Shown here: positions 37,601 to 52,727 of the stretch, piece after piece
Numbering within the stretch: position 1 is the stretch's first letter
How the letters are laid out: each line of letters begins with the position of its first letter
Program-made: the position numbers and the translations under genes
The notes under the pieces: model-generated
Databases searched by the model: none
Told to the model about the DNA's origin: nothing
Seen by the model: the letters and a program-made list of their open reading frames with translations, nothing else
Source: Datnioides undecimradiatus
Lineage: Eukaryota > Chordata > Actinopteri > Lobotiformes > Datnioididae
Direction: 5' to 3'
DNA length: 64,000 bases
NCBI GenBank assembly: GCA_008933995.1
Contig: WARS01000033.1
Coordinates: forward strand, 2,973,813 to 3,037,812

Positions 37601-39441
37601 TTGAACATTACTGTATACACCGCCATAACAAGGCAGGGTTCGGGATGCATTATTCAGACAGCCACATGCCTCCTAATAACAGAAAAACACATTTTCACTG
37701 AATAGCTCTTCAACAGCAGGAGACGAGAAAACTGCTGCTAAGACAAAACCTAAATATATCCATTTGCTTTCACACGTACGGCAGGGAAGCTCAGCACACA
37801 CACCGATGCAGCGTGCATGCAGCACGTGGACACACACGCGCGCTCACCGCCCTCCCCCCACAGACAAAAAGCTCATTAAAAAACAAATAGTCACACTGAG
37901 CTTTACATTCTCCCTCCTCTGTCCCTCCTTGTTCAAATCCCTAATGAACGCTGGCTGACCGCACTCAGACGAATGTACAAGCATGATACGTCATCCCGGC
38001 AACCACGCAATGCTAAGAAGTACATGAAACTTTACTGACAACAACACGAGAATCCGATGTGAACACGAAAACACGAACAAAATCACAGCCTTGTGTCCCT
38101 GCGGTGGCCTTGGTAAAGAATGGAGATCAACGACGACAATGTAATAGATGTTTAGCATTTGCATCTTACACGATTTCATGCTAGATTTCTGCAGTCTGCA
38201 TGGTTTGAACGATCAGGGTGTCATGTCTTAAGTCATTATGATAGTAAAGCAGTTAATCTTTTAAAATTAAAACTCCTAAATAGCTGTAATTTGGCAAATT
38301 ACACACCAAATTAAAATATTATTGAAAAAGTCCATTTAACAAATTTTGGTTTGGTGGTGGGAAGCCAGTGAGGGATCATATTGTTTTGGCTGGCTGAATG
38401 AGAGCCCCTGTGTTTATGCAGGAAGGAAAACTGCACCATGCCTCCTCCTGTATCACTGAATTCATCTGAGAAGTGACACATTGCATACCAAGAAAAACTA
38501 GCATCGCAATATGTATGTAAAGTAATAATGAATAGGGCATTCAAATATTCATTTTAAATAATTGTCAATAATTCAAAAGTAAACTTCACAGACTGAAGCT
38601 GGCAGAAATAGACTTTGCATAAAGACTGAGAAGAGAAACAAGCAGTGAATGCAACATTCCTCTAGCGTCCCCGATGGATGGACACAGGTACACGGTCAGC
38701 AGTTTATTCACAAAGCTGTGTCAAGTTGAGATGCAGGGCGAGGAAATATCAAAACTATGTGCCGAGAAATACAGCACAGTTCCGTGTTACCAGCAGCTAC
38801 TTAAACACTATGGAGATAATCATCAGCAAGAGGCCTCATACATACAACTGTGGCAAAATATGTAAATCTCACAGGCATACGCCATGATTCTGTAATTGCA
38901 GGCACCCTTCAAGATCAGCTCCATTGTCGTGGAATCGGACGCAGCACTCCTTTCGGCTATTTACAAGTCGAGCAGAGTGCATTCGGTCCTGTTTGCAGTT
39001 TCCCTCCAATGGTCTGACTGCAAACTATTCAGTCAGGCTCCGGTGAGCAGTCAGGCCAACTTGTATGAACAGCTGTGTTGGACAGCGTTATATGTGATCA
39101 CTGTATTTACACCAAACTGTGTGAAGAGACAGTGGCTGTGTTTATTGTTTACTGTCACACACAGACTGGAGGTATTTTTCACAGTAACTCTGTCAGGTGC
39201 ACATCTGTCCTTGCAGTCCTCCTGGATCTTTTTATTTCATGGCTCACTTAGAGAGACATGTTTATTGCAAAATGAAAGTTATATACAATCGTTACTGCAC
39301 GTGTGCACTGATGGTGACCCCGCTGGGACTCTTTGCATTCAGTGAAAATGTTCACATTACAGTAAACAGGATTGTGTGTGTGCATTCAATTCCAATGCTA
39401 ATGGGCAACAAACCATTTTCTTCCTTCTACTGCAGATTGTT

Positions 39442-39443
<2 letters not shown>

Positions 39444-39494
<51 letters not shown>
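39444..39494. repeat. (TG)n microsatellite
   Basis: About 25 uninterrupted TG units in intron 3. Confidence 0.95.
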
Positions 39495-39495
<1 letters not shown>

Positions 39496-40899
39496 ATGGA
39501 GGGACCCATCTGGGACTGTGTCTGGCTTTGACTTGAGATGTGTTTCTCTTGCTGCGGTGCCCCGGGGGTTCCCTCGCACCCATCTGATCCACCCAGCAGC
39601 AACTGTGACGGAGCTTCATTTATGTGACGATCTATATTTTACTAACTCAGTCTAATCTAAACACAGAGACATTACATATTGACATACAGGTATGACCTGC
39701 ACTTCTCCAGAATGTCCTTAACTGCATGACAATTGTTAGTAAATATCCATAGAAACACATGGAAATTCAAAAAATTCAAATCAATCTGAAATTCTCCTTA
39801 TTACCCTGGAACTTCAGGTTTTTAAGTTATTTCTCAGTATCATACTAATCCACTGTCTGTTCATCTATGTATGCATGCATCCTGCAAAGCCAGTGGTGGT
39901 GGGAACTTGCAAAAAAATAAAAATAAAAATAAATAAAAAATAAACAAGGCTCAAGTCAGTGCTGACAGTTTTTCCCAGTGTTTTCCAACAGTTTCAGACT
40001 GTCCTGTCATTTCACATTTGATAGATAGCATGCAGCACTGAGTGACAGGAACCATTACGGTGAAGAGCGAAGGTGACACATGAGAACCAGATCCAAATCC
40101 ACAAACATGAGAATTTCAGCTCGATCTTAGGTTTACTGAGTTACCAGTGAACTCTGTAAAATCCAGTATTTTAACATGAATTATGAATGAATTCTGTGTT
40201 ATGTACAGTGGAAAGGAGGGGAAAGGGTGAAAAAGGAAAAGGTAGTGATGTGCGGAAAGAGGGAAATGCGAGTGTTGCGTCCAAGGACTTTCCTCTGGCC
40301 TCTCGCTGTGTTTCATCTCTGCAGTGTCCTCTGAGCGCGTAAATCACCTCAGAACCTCCTGGTCTATTTGAAACACAGGCTGTTGGAGCTGGTGGACTGC
40401 TGCTTTTCTAATGCAGTTCTGTTATTCTGGCTCATTCTTTGTCTTTGCTGAGTTGCTGTTACAAATGTCTTGTTCAACTTGCAGGAAGCCTTATATTTTG
40501 CTTTTTCAGTCAGTCTGGGAGTTTAGTATAGTCCTTCTGTTTGATTCTGCAGGCCAACTGAGATTTTAGTTAGGTTTAACTGTTCATCGTTTTTTAAATA
40601 GACATATTTTCTTGTTCTGGTTCACCAATTCCTCCCCCTAAGACTTGGGTTAATCCTCCTGTGTTCTCTGAGACATTTGTAAAAGGTTGTGACATGCAGA
40701 AATCAATAAGAGGATACAGGAAGTAGCAGTATGAAAATATTTGTAAGATATATAACCTTTGGGACAGGTCATCTTTGGTAAATAATGTGGAGTGAATGAT
40801 GGATTTTATACCAAAACGTTAAGTGTGTGACAAGTCTTACCTTACCTTAGCTTACCATCAAGGCTACAACACTGTTTCTATGCTCTGTCCTAATGATCA

Positions 40900-41006
40900 G
40901 TGGCTGGTGCAGTGACTTCCTGGAGCATTGAGGATGTAGTTGTACCTTGTGTCGTACCTATTCCATATTGCATATATCGCTTTGGATAAAAGCATCTGCC
41001 TAATGA
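40900..41006 (+). mobile_element. L2-type LINE 3' tail
   Basis: 'GTAGTTGTACCTTGTGTCGT' and 'CGCTTTGGATAAAAGCATCT' followed by GCCTAATGAC match the 3' end of fish L2-like LINEs. Only the tail is present. Confidence 0.7.
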
Positions 41007-41758
41007 CAGTTTCAGGTGAAAAGTAAATTCAGACCAACAGGTTACATGCACATCATCTGCCTCCTCCTCCTTTGATTTCATTAGCTGACGATGACTGAAG
41101 CCACATCCACCCTCTCTCTCACTCTGAGCAGCACTTCCTCTGAAGTGCAGCTCTTGAGCTGCTCCATTACTGCGCTGCATATCGATGACATTGCATCATA
41201 TTTCCGTCTGCAGGCAAGATGCAGGAATCCTCTCCTATAGCACTAATGAGCAGCGCCAAAGATGATATTCTACATACAGATTAGACAGCCAGCTATAGTA
41301 CTTCACTTCATATCAGTATTGGCTTATATGTTCTTGATATGTAAACTGTTATTTCTATTATATGATACAGAAAAAATGCTTGTGGTAATATATTGGTATA
41401 TATTAGTCTCTACAAAGTTAAATAAAGACTATTCAGCTAAAATCTGTTTTTTAATAGTTTCTGTTGAAGACAGCAGTTTTCTGAGTACCTTTGCATACCA
41501 TATGCCATATATGAATTTTAATCTCTAGAATTTGTATTGGTCTCAAAACCAATATCAGTTGTTCTGCAATTAGTATTAAAAAATCATGTTTTTATATAAC
41601 TGCAAAATATTTTTTAGATTTTTTTGGTTCAAATGTTAAAAATTTTAACTATTTGCTGATGACACTTTATGTGTAAATGCATGTAAAATAACAAAGAGCG
41701 TTTGAGAAAGAAAACTACCACAAACTGTGAATAAAGAATAACTACAGAGAAGTGACCA

Positions 41759-41776
41759 ATATATATATATATATAT
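41759..41776. repeat. (AT)n microsatellite
   Basis: Nine AT units in intron 3. Confidence 0.85.
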
Positions 41777-44700
41777 ACATTATTAATGTATATAATGCAA
41801 AAATGTTAGAGGCTTAAAGCTTCTTGAAGCATTGCACTGATATGCAGCCACTTGCATGACATCAGGTGATTTGAGAGATTGAACTTTTTTCTGGTTCCAA
41901 AAAGTCTAAACTGTAAAAATGATCTATAAAAAGCATGAATTATGTGCCGCTATAAGTGTAAGTTAGCATTCTGTGCACACCTGTACATTTTTGTGTGAAA
42001 TTCAGCACCTGTTGAATTTTTCCTCCATCTACCCTGTGTTTTCAATCATCACTCTCTCCAAAAAGAAGTACCTGTGCTTATTCACTTTCACTTGCTCTTT
42101 TTTCCTCTGATTACCCCCGTGCTGACGCAAACAGCTCCCAGACCTCTTACTGCAAATCACTATCCAGCAAGGTAAATGAGAGCTCCTGCCCACGCTCCTT
42201 TCAGAGCCCAAGTGGAAGCTGACAGGACCGCCTCGGCTCGTCCTCAACCTCTCCAGGTCCAATTAGTGAGGCCACCCGCCACAGAATGTGCTCACTCACC
42301 GCTGAAAAGAGACTGGAGAGCTTTTCAAATCTGACTTTTCAGGCGGGCCTGCTCTGATGGGACGCAGGGTAAGAACACCGGGTCACAGAGCCACTCTCAC
42401 AACTAATGAGGGGCAATAAAGAAATGGAAAATAAAAGAGAGGAGGATGAGATCTGGAAAAGGCTTGGCTTTTGCTTGCTGAGCCGCACACAGAACACGGT
42501 TTCACAGCCTTCTCCACTCTTCATCTGGCCCTAGTCACATGATGCCTCCTGGTTTGTCACCCAGCAGGCTGTGCAGCTTGCAGAGCAGCAGCGGGTATGA
42601 AAGCACACATCCCAGCAGTGCAGCTAGCTGTTTACTCACTCACTGAACTCCCAGACTTTGATTTGGCTGCTTCAGAGAAACCTGGGTTCAAACCTTCAAT
42701 AGCTGGGTAGACAGGGAATGCAGCCATTAATATTCCACCTATCACAGTCATAATCCCAAAGTTAATTTAAGCATAACCACATGAGGGAAGCTCTTTCTGC
42801 AAATCACTAAAAACTAAAAGGACAGTTTGTTTTTTTGCTGATATGATTATTCTGTTACAGCAGTTTTTGCAATTTGCACCCCTTCAGATTCTTATACACA
42901 GTCCTAAATATGGTCACCTATATGCTTTGCATTTGCCATGATTATATGATGACCAAATCTAGCTGACAACTTGGCAATCACAGCCAAGCATCAAGCAAGT
43001 GTAACAAGACATTCAGTTGGTGAGCTAACAATACTAAGACTACTTACACCGCTAGATGCCAGCTCTGTGTCTGCAGCCTTTTATTTCACTCTATTACCTC
43101 CAGATATAGGTCCTGATCAGCTTCTTGTGCGATCACCCTTTCTTTTTTTCTCATTAGCGTCCTCCATCACAGTCTTCTTTGGCTGCTGAGCATAGTCCTG
43201 CTCCCCTCCAGCAATCCCGGCTGGTTCCCCACCACTCCACGTCTTAAAAACCCTCTTCTCCCAGCTGGGTCCACGCGTCTGCACTAAACACCAACACTCC
43301 CCTGGTGCTAGTGCTGGCTAATGCAGATGATTTCTGCAAGAACCCCTTAATTATGGTGAAACACCCCACTGTCCAGTTTTAGACACTGCCCTAGAATGGG
43401 TTAGAATTGGCCTGTTATAAAAGGTCATTCATGCAGTTTGATGATGCTAAAACTAAGGTTACTAGCTAATAAGGTAGACATTGTTCACAGGTGCAGGAGA
43501 GGGAGGTGCGGAGCTGCCTCAGCAGAGCAGCATGAGGTGAGGTGTTTGAACTAATCCTAATCTTTGTATGCAGTATTATGCTTGAACTGTAAGACAGATT
43601 TCAGTGTATTTATGCCAGAAAGTGTGTGAGCTATAAGGCACTAAAACAACATCGTGGGCAAATGCCCAGTTTGTAGAACAGCCAAGTAAACTGACCTACA
43701 GTGTAAAAAGGTCATGCATCTAAATGTGGGGACAGTACAGTGTGCATCACCATGCAAATTATTTTTCATACAAAATATAAAAAAGGAAATTATCTGCAAT
43801 ATAGTAGAAGCATATAGAACCGCAGAGTATGGACAGCTACCTGTATCTTTCAAACACATAGCTATATTTCAAAACGGTAAGCAAGCTGACTGCAGATGAA
43901 TACCAGATATGTACAGGAGTTACCTTGCCAACCAGGAAACATATGGCCCTGTCCTTCTCCAATCTCCCACTTTCAGCCTCATCAAGTGCACCACACTCCC
44001 CTCCACCTAATTCATTTGGGTCCACTCTTTCACTCTGGATGAAGCTCGGATGTTCGTTTTAGCTGCAGCAGCCTTTTCCTTGCCTGCTTAACATCAAATA
44101 CGACCCAGTCGCCAATTACTGTCTCAAACCCCTTCAGAACAGGCAACTGTGATTAAGCTTGGCAAAAAAATAATTGTACATATTTTACGACCTTTTAGAT
44201 GATTCATATTCCTCAGAGATGCCGCGGAGCTGGGACCCACATGCTTCATTTAGTTGTTCAAACAGAATTCAGATGAAACAAAGGCATAATAAGGAGGCTC
44301 CTGTTAGGTGGGGAACATATTATATTCATTACCTTGATGTAGTTTAGTTAGAAGTTGAATTACATTAGCAGAAATGAACTAAAGTAGAAATGGAACTGCC
44401 ATAATGCTGGACCTTGCTTGGACAAAAACACCTGTAATTTAGAGACCTTGTATGGAGCATCTAAAATGTTCCCTCCTTAGCGGCTCCTTGTGGTAGTGTA
44501 GCATCTGTGCTGACAGCAGTGCACCAATCTGATCTGAGAACAGTGTGATAAATGGGCAGAGAACACCACGTAACCTGCAATTATATATTTTTCCAATCAG
44601 AATAATTTCAAATATTAACAAAAAACCATAAAACATCCTAACACTGCCACTTTTATGATAGCGTATTAGCTTTTGCTAAACTGGTATAACTATGGCCTTA

Positions 44701-44807
44701 ACAAACAACAATGAGGATAAATGCTGAAACGTCATGCGACAGTAGTGCAAGTACAAAGTATTGTAAAGTTAGCAAATTGAACTGTGATCTCTCATGTTCT
44801 CTGCTAA

Positions 44808-44861
44808 AGCATCTTTGAGTGTCCTGTAAAGCACTGTATAAATGTAATGTATTATTATTAC
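44808..44861 (+). mobile_element. short LINE 3' tail (ATT)n
   Basis: 'CTTTGAGTGTCCTGTAAAGC' then ACTGTATAAATGTAATG and (ATT)n is the characteristic 3' end of a family of fish non-LTR elements. The body is absent. Confidence 0.65.
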
Positions 44862-47800
44862 TAAATGACTGAATCCCAAAATCACAAAACATGTTAAAAT
44901 GACTGAAATTAGGTCCAACAGGGCAGCAGTCATACGCAGTCAGACAATCATGCAAGAGTTAGCCAAATTAGCTCAGTCTAAAAGCTGTATTCTTTAAATT
45001 CCTTGCCAAATCACTAAATATTTATATTTTCAAGATATAGGGATCATGGACAACAGCAGATATTACATACTTTAGGACTGCTTGCATTGATTGCCGAGCT
45101 ACTGAAAGACCTCTTTCCCTTGAGCTGCAACATCAAAGGCTCCTCATATTCAGTTTAAATAAACTGAGCTCACTGCAGGATTCAGCAGCACTCTGCTGAT
45201 GCCCTTTCACCCTGAGGGCAGGAATGATAGGCATGAAATTGGAAGTGTCTTCTTTTTGCAATCGAGTTGATGAAATTTGCTTTCCACATGAGTTGGTGAA
45301 GACAGCCTCTCCAGGCCCCAGTGTATTCCACAGTCCCTCATATATTCAGGTGGAGGTTTGAGACTGGTGACATGCAGTTTTACCCTCTGCTGGGATGAAA
45401 TGCTGGTCAAAAGGAAACACTTCGTGAAGAGTAATTCAGAGATTTATTCAAATCACTTAGAGATTTCAACTGGAAAACACTCTGGTTCTTGACAACGCCA
45501 CTAAAAATATAAATACAGTCACTGAAATATTCTCCAGTCACAGTTTGGCTTTGTTGATGGATTCTGTTTTTGCAGGGGTCACCTAAGTCACGTTTGGGAT
45601 GTCTGGTTTCGAAGCATTGAAAGGCTTCAGCTGGGTGTCGATCTGAGAAGTGTCACTATCACTCTGACTTTGACAAGCACACATCCACAGTCACACAGTA
45701 GAATGTCGTGTTGAAACCATGTGACAGGCTCTTAGACTCTCTGAGAGATTTGTCAATTGTAGAAAGAGTGTTTTTGACAAAAACAAATAAGAACTGGGGC
45801 ACCCATCACAGCAGGACGCATCCTCCAGTCTTCTCAGAATGTCAATTAAATCACAGTAATCTGTAGAAGAACAGTCCCTGGCCTTGTCACATGTAGTTAA
45901 CACTACTGTAGAAGATACCTGATGTTCTTCCAGTATCACTTCCAGTATCTGGAGGCTATAAGATGCCACCTTATTGAGATATAGGTACAAGATGAAGATA
46001 AAGATGTTATGGGTAGCTTTGAGTCTGAACTGTCACGCAAACTTCTATACAAACAATACACATTCAATCATTGTGTCTGTTTCTAGCAAACAGGCTCACT
46101 AGCATCCGTGTAGTCATTATGATTCATGATTGGCCACAAATAATAAAGAAACAGAAGCAGCAGCACCAACAAGATTAGCAAGGTGGAGCTATTCGGCGGT
46201 TAGCTGTTCTGCCAACGGGACTTGTTTTAATCACCAAAATGGATGAGGATACTGAAAGATTCCATAAAACTCCTGGATTGCTTTCAATGAAAATATGTCA
46301 ATGCCAATGTTTTCTCAAATCCCCTTCCAGTAACTATGCATGGTAAAAAATTGTGCCTATGGCAAATAAGCTTTGAAGGAGACATGATTAGACAACTAAA
46401 CTTAGTTGTCAATGCACCACCAAGGGTCCACCTCACCCCAATACTTCCTACATTGGCACTAAGTGTTGGCATTGAACATAGGTGATCAGGTCTGGCATGT
46501 CCACGAGAACACAGTTCCCAGACAAAGCAATAAGGATAGTGATGTGTTGAGTGTTCTACTAACTCTAGCTCCCTTTCGCTCTTCAGCTTGGCCTCTTAGC
46601 ACAGCACCACACAAGCTGGCTAATGAGTCCTCTTCCTCCTCCTTGTCCTTTGGCAGGCCAAGCCATTCCATTAGATTGTACCCTGTCCCATTTTGGAAAG
46701 TGTATCCTGGTAGCCACTGGGGATGTTGGCGTTTGAAAAGATATCCCCAGCTTTTCTCATTCAGGCCGACTACAAGGGGACCTGTTCTCTTCCACTGTTA
46801 TTTTGATATCATTCACTCTATCCATCAGCTCTTACTATTCAGGAAACACTGTTTTCTGAATAGTGTCATTTGGTCGGTCCAGCTCTATGAGGTGTTTGCA
46901 TCCATGGGGAGATGGACCAAAGTTAAAATAAGAACTTAGGGAGCACAACCAACACACAATGTGGAAAACATTTTGACTTAATCAGCAATACATTAAGATA
47001 GAGTAAACAATGATTAGCAGGCCGATTGAGTTATTATAAATTTCAATGGTTCGGCTCTGATGTCCTGAGCACCACCAACTGGATCAACTGGTTATTTTTA
47101 TCCCCTGCATTTCAGTTTAGTTGATCAAGGCTAAGAACAGCTAAATCAGTCTAAACTGTAAGAATAGCAATATCCATTCATTTCTTGTTCATGGAAATAA
47201 ACAGAACCCAGTCCCAAATGTTGTCACTGGCCCCCTAGAGACAAAGGTCTAGAATAACTCGTTGGCCCTTTTCCAGTGCTGTCGCCAATTGGGTCAAAAG
47301 TGACGGTGATTATAGGGATCCAGTGCTGAGGGCAGTCTATGAAGATTCAACCAGGATGTACAAATTACAGTAATTAAGCGGGGGCCCGGAGCAACATTGT
47401 TTCAGATATCCTAACTGTGCTCGTGCTTGTGCCCTTGGATGACTAAGAAGTGGATGCTGTTTAAATTTTCCGAGCAATTGCGTTTAGAATGGAGAAATGG
47501 TGCAGCAGTAACACAGCTATGCCTCCCTCACTGGACTTCTTACCCTGAGCTGAAATACAGCGTGTGTCACAGCCATTACTATTAGTGTTCCAGTGGTTTT
47601 ATTTGTGATAATATTTGTATTTAATAATAACCTTTAATGAGGAACTGACTATATATCACACCACAGCTACGTGTGACGCTCTGGAATCCCTGGAGAGAAA
47701 CTCTTTTTGCTCAGAACTCGGATACAGAGCTGGAACTGGAAGGAAGCACACGTCAGCTAGCAGAGATCTGCAAATACAACAATGCTCAGAGAAACACACA

Positions 47801-49517
47801 CACACACCTGGTATATTGTAGGTAGGTGTCATTTCTGAGTTAAACAGTCAGAGGACACACAGTCAGGCAAATGCACACACACACAGTAATATACACATTG
47901 CCTTAGAATATGAATCCCTACAGCTGAGACACAGCTGCTGTGTTGTGTACGCTGTATAGAGGACAGCTTCTGCGCGAAGGTCTTTCAACGAGAGGTGTTA
48001 CCGTCGACACCTTCACTGGTTCCATTGTGACCATGATGGCAGCCCTGCCCCCGATGTTAGCAGTGTCGCAGAGGCAACTGCCATTCTTGTGCAAGTGCAT
48101 GATTATTTACCTATTGCCTTGACTTTGGTGGAGCTTGTACAGAACATCACAGAAAGAAGCGCACAAACATGTTACAAAGCAAACTGCTGCAGAGGTTAGC
48201 TGGATAATCCTCCTCCTCACCAGCACTGACCACTGGCTGTAAGAATCCAGAGGAACTCTGCTCGTATAAAGACAAATAGAATGAACGACCTTTGTCTAAT
48301 GCCAACATTCAGTGTAAATACATCAAGTAATATGTCCTGGATGACAATAACGATGGAGTAAATCCACTTTTAAGAAGACAAGAGCTTGCATCTTGTCTTG
48401 TTTAGTTGATTAACCCTAAACGTACATTAACAATAGGTTATTTGCCATAGCCTCCATGACAACTGAGTTTCCAGGTGCTGTAGAAAGCTATAATGTTTGA
48501 ACTGATGCCATCAAAGTTTGTCCACTATTTATGTTTTTCTGGCAATAGGGTTGCGATCAAAGCATTTGAATGGCAGCAGCCTTGGATTGTGTTAAGTTGT
48601 GGGTTGCAGTGGCAGAGTTGCTGTTCAAAATACAGAACACCAGTGTTGCTGAGCAGCAGATGCAGCTGTGCATGCTCGCTATCTGAAAGCACCTGAAGAC
48701 AGGACTCAAACAGACTGACAGCCATAAAACCTCAGACAGGGAAATTGGACTGAAACACTGGTTGTGAAGAGAACAGAGAGGAATAACACAGGAACAGGTT
48801 AAAGCCATAGAGGAGAAGACGCAATTACAATACAGACATGGTTTCCCTGCGTCAAATCAACTATTTCCAGCTTAGCAGGCCTGTGGAGAACAATGGTCCC
48901 AGAATCAGGTTAGGTTATCTAATTTTACAACAATAACCATTGTATTCCATCACGCAAAAATAACCCATATGTGCTTAATCCAAAGCGCAGCATGGTGACT
49001 GTCAGTCATATACACGGTCACCTCATCAACACCAACCAGTGAGTCAGAGCTTGTCAAATGGTTACATATATTCCACGAGGCTTCTTTCTTGTTACTGTGT
49101 CTTACACTAGGACGCCATTAGTCATGATTAGGTTTCCTGCACCAACTGGGGTTTTTCTAGTGAAATCATTTGCTGTGGAATAAAACTACCCATCGTGGGT
49201 ATCCCTGGAAAAAAAAAAAAAGTAAACCCACCGGGACCACAGGAGGTCCCCAGAAACCACTTACAGATTCGCTGAACCGAACCACGCTACTACTGAGATG
49301 AACAATTATATAACATCCATATTATCCACTGATCCAGTCTAAATGTGTCCCACTCTGTCTCTGCTGTTATAAATATCTACACTGAATACATTAAGTCGAG
49401 AAAATAGCACGACTGGCATGCACCTTTGGCCAAATATTTATCTGCCGCCACGATCTGGAGGAGGCATTTACAGTCAAAATGCATCCCTCTTATCATCACA
49501 TGTGTCTGTCTGTCGTG

Positions 49518-49569
49518 CACACACTCTCACTCTCTCTCTCTCACACACACACACACATACACACACACA
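49518..49569. repeat. (CT)n(CA)n microsatellite
   Basis: CACTCT units merge into CT then CA units, in intron 3. Confidence 0.85.
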
Positions 49570-51544
49570 GTTATAATCCCACAAACAGAAGCACCATCTG
49601 TGCAGAGCAGCCAGCTTCCCTTTGTGTCCTGTGTCTTGGCAAACTTCACAGAGTTTTATCAAAGTATGCAGGACAGGCCCTCAGTGGCCCCACATCAGAC
49701 AATGCACTTCACACAGACTGCATCACCTGCATGCCTAGCTGCTGTATATGTAAAGAGTGTGTGTGTGCGTAACAGGGAGAATAAAAGACAAAAGAGAGGA
49801 TGAGACACAGATTGAGTGAGGGAGATGCGGGGATGGATGTGACCCGCACGACGGACACAGAGAACGAGAGTGAGTCAGAGAGGGAGGTGGGAGGGGTGGG
49901 AGGGAGGCAAAGAGAACCTTTGTACTGAAACTTCAAAAGCATTATGGGAACCACAGGGGACCCCTCTTCATCTCCATCCCTCCCCACCCAACTCCTCTGC
50001 ATCCTCAAATCTCATTGGCTGTAACTGGAGCGAGGAGCAGACTTCACCTTGCCGTCAGTAAGGGAAGGATGACGGCACTCGGTTCTGAATAGAAGCTACG
50101 GATATTCCAGCTTATTCATTGCTGATCACTGTGAACCCAGCTTCATGTTACTTTGTGTTAAAGCAGGACCAGTCTCCGAAGTGTGGAGGAAAAGGTTCCA
50201 CGGAGCCCGCAGCTCCAGTGACAGGGACTTTTAGGGAAGTGAGAGTTGGTGCAGCATGAGCAGCAGAGACAGCGACCTACGGTGACACAGGAGAAGGAGG
50301 AGTGACAAGTGGGAGAGAGACAGGAGCAGAGTCAGAGAAGCACTGACCAACTCGTCTATACTGATATGATCCAGGTGCACATATGGCATATTTCACTGTG
50401 CTGGAAGTGAAATTAGTCACTTCTGATGTTTCTGCAGTGAATACAGTCCAGTGAAATTAACTCATGAGGTTGAATTTAAGTGGATTCTTTTGTGTTATGT
50501 TCAACTTTGGTGAATTAACTGCAAATTGGCGCCACTGACCAATCACAAGCTTTCCTGACAACGCTGACCTTGGAGGAAACAGAGGAACGATCTGTCCGGC
50601 AGCGAGGATGCTTATTGTGCTGCAACATCTATTAGTATAACCTGGTGTGTGAGAACTTAAACTGCTCGCTGAAAGACAAATGGTTTTCAGACAGCTGGGA
50701 CCAAAGACGTCATACATCAAACAAGCGAGCTAGCTGAAAGACCATTTTGATGTAGCGATAGTGGGTCATGAGAACCAAATGGCAGAGCAGGGTTTAGGGC
50801 ACAGTACAGAGAACCTAGAGAGAAGCCTGCATGCTTCTGGCCAGCAGGCGTGTTAGCAGTTAGCTCACCAGCTGCTAGTTCACTCACAAACCATGCATGT
50901 GTCAGCGAGCTTCTACAACCATTGCAACTTTCTCTGCAACATTTTCTATCCTTTAAAGCACCCAGCTACTAGGCCAGAATGTAACTCTCATGTGGCTCTT
51001 TGGACTAATTTGAGATCAGTTGGTTGGTTTGTCGTTTTGCAAAATGAATGGAGAAAGTACTTTAATACCTATACTAAATGATACAAATGAGCTTCTGCTC
51101 AAAGAAACATTCATTTTAAGCAACAATTTGAGAAAAAAAGAGTTGCACATTCAGTCAGCCAATCAGCAATCAGACAGGAACGTAAACTGACCCCCATTGT
51201 TTGTCTGGGGAACTCCTTTCCTTCTTCCTCTGTGTTTCTCTAAATCATATTTTCTCCAAACACGCACTTTACGAGAGCAAGTGTATTCCAGTGTTTGGAT
51301 CCTCTCCGTCTATTCATTGTGACTGAAGGCTTCATAAAAGCCTTTTGAAATTAGAGGTTTGATGCACATCGATGTGGTGATGGCAGCTTTACACTGGATT
51401 ATAGCTAATGGAAAAGCAGTCAGTTGGTTGAGTTTTAACTTTTATTTAAAATCCTGCATGTATTTAAATATATTATGATGTCACCAATATGCAAATTAGC
51501 GTGTGGTGTAATTAGCATCAGGCTTCAGCTGTTTTCACTTACTG

Positions 51545-51576
51545 TTACTGTTAAGGAAATTAGTCCTTAACAGTAA
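51545..51576. other. perfect 13-bp inverted repeat (hairpin)
   Basis: TTACTGTTAAGGA (51545-51557), the spacer AATTAG, then the exact reverse complement TCCTTAACAGTAA (51564-51576). It lies in intron 3 and its function is unknown. Confidence 0.8.
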
Positions 51577-51956
51577 GAGTCATGTGTTTTATGACAGTAT
51601 GTAAAGAGAGCGCTGTGTTCATGTTATGAAACCATCACAATCGTCCTCATTTAGAACAATTTGTGATATTCGAGCACAGAAGGAGTCCACGAGGTAGAGT
51701 TACTCATTTCCGTTTCATGTCATCTTGCAGATGTCTGAGTTGTGCCACCACATGTCAGCTAAGCAGTTAATACCAAGTCCACCCTCATGCTTATGCATGA
51801 AGTGCTGAGTGCTGTTTTGCCCTGGGCTGGACTCAACAGTGAGTTAGCTTCCAGCAGGCAGGCTGACCGGCAGAGTTCACACCGTGATGCTCAAGTGCTC
51901 CAGGTTGGAAAAACCGCTCCTGCGCCACTATAGAGGATCTCTAGTTCGTGACAGTT

Positions 51957-52028
<72 letters not shown>
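51957..52028. repeat. (TG)n microsatellite
   Basis: Long TG run with one TATA interruption near the left end. Confidence 0.95.
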
Positions 52029-52029
<1 letters not shown>

Positions 52030-52727
52030 ATAAATACCCATACAGTGTCTGTCCATAGGCAGGGACTGATAATAAAGTGCTAAACGTGGCATCTGGATGG
52101 ACAGACGGTTGGCTGGAGGTAGCACCTCCTGGAGTGTTTGGACTGTGTTTGACTACTCTGCTACTTGTTACATTTTACTGTTACTGCTACCAAACCCAAC
52201 AGCAACCCACTGATGTGCATACATTAGTATGTTTATCACTGCGTGTGTTGCTTCCTGTTTGCTGTTAACACATGCTCAGCCAGGTGTTGGCAGGTGTGCT
52301 GGGTAAGACCTCTGCTTTCATGTGCGAACAGTTGTCCTCTTTAACACCTTGGTCACACGTTGTATCGTTAAAAACACTGGAGGGGTGGACGTATGCACGA
52401 TACTATACCTGACATATGTGTTCATCATGTGTGACTGCAGTGATGAATTATCATCTGTGGGCTTTTTGAATTAATCTTATACAATAAATAGATTATATAT
52501 TTGTGCTTCTTTCCGAACCTTTGAAAGCATCTAAACCAAGTTCATCCAGTTCATCCGCAGTGCTGCAGATTCAGTGATCCCTCATTTAAATCGGTTTTCC
52601 CAATACTCTGCTGTCAAAAAGCATAAATTATTTTTAAAAATCATTGTTTTTCTTATGTTGTTCTTCAAAAAGTCTGTAATGAGACTGTTATTGTAAATTA
52701 TCTTTTCCCTCATGTTGTGTGACTCAG

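Noticed and set aside
38896..39345. 149-codon plus-strand frame in intron 3
   Set aside because: The length is notable but there is no recognisable motif, promoter, or splice context. Treated as chance unless conserved.
39357..39655. 152- and 81-codon frames
   Set aside because: They run through the TG microsatellite. The unique parts show no domain.
42655..42700. tRNA-derived SINE (single 'GGGTTCAAACC' box-B-like string)
   Set aside because: No A box at the right distance, no tRNA fold and no repeat body.
46463..46939. 158-codon plus-strand frame
   Set aside because: I checked for retroelement motifs (GDQVW hinted at an integrase tail) but nothing further matched.
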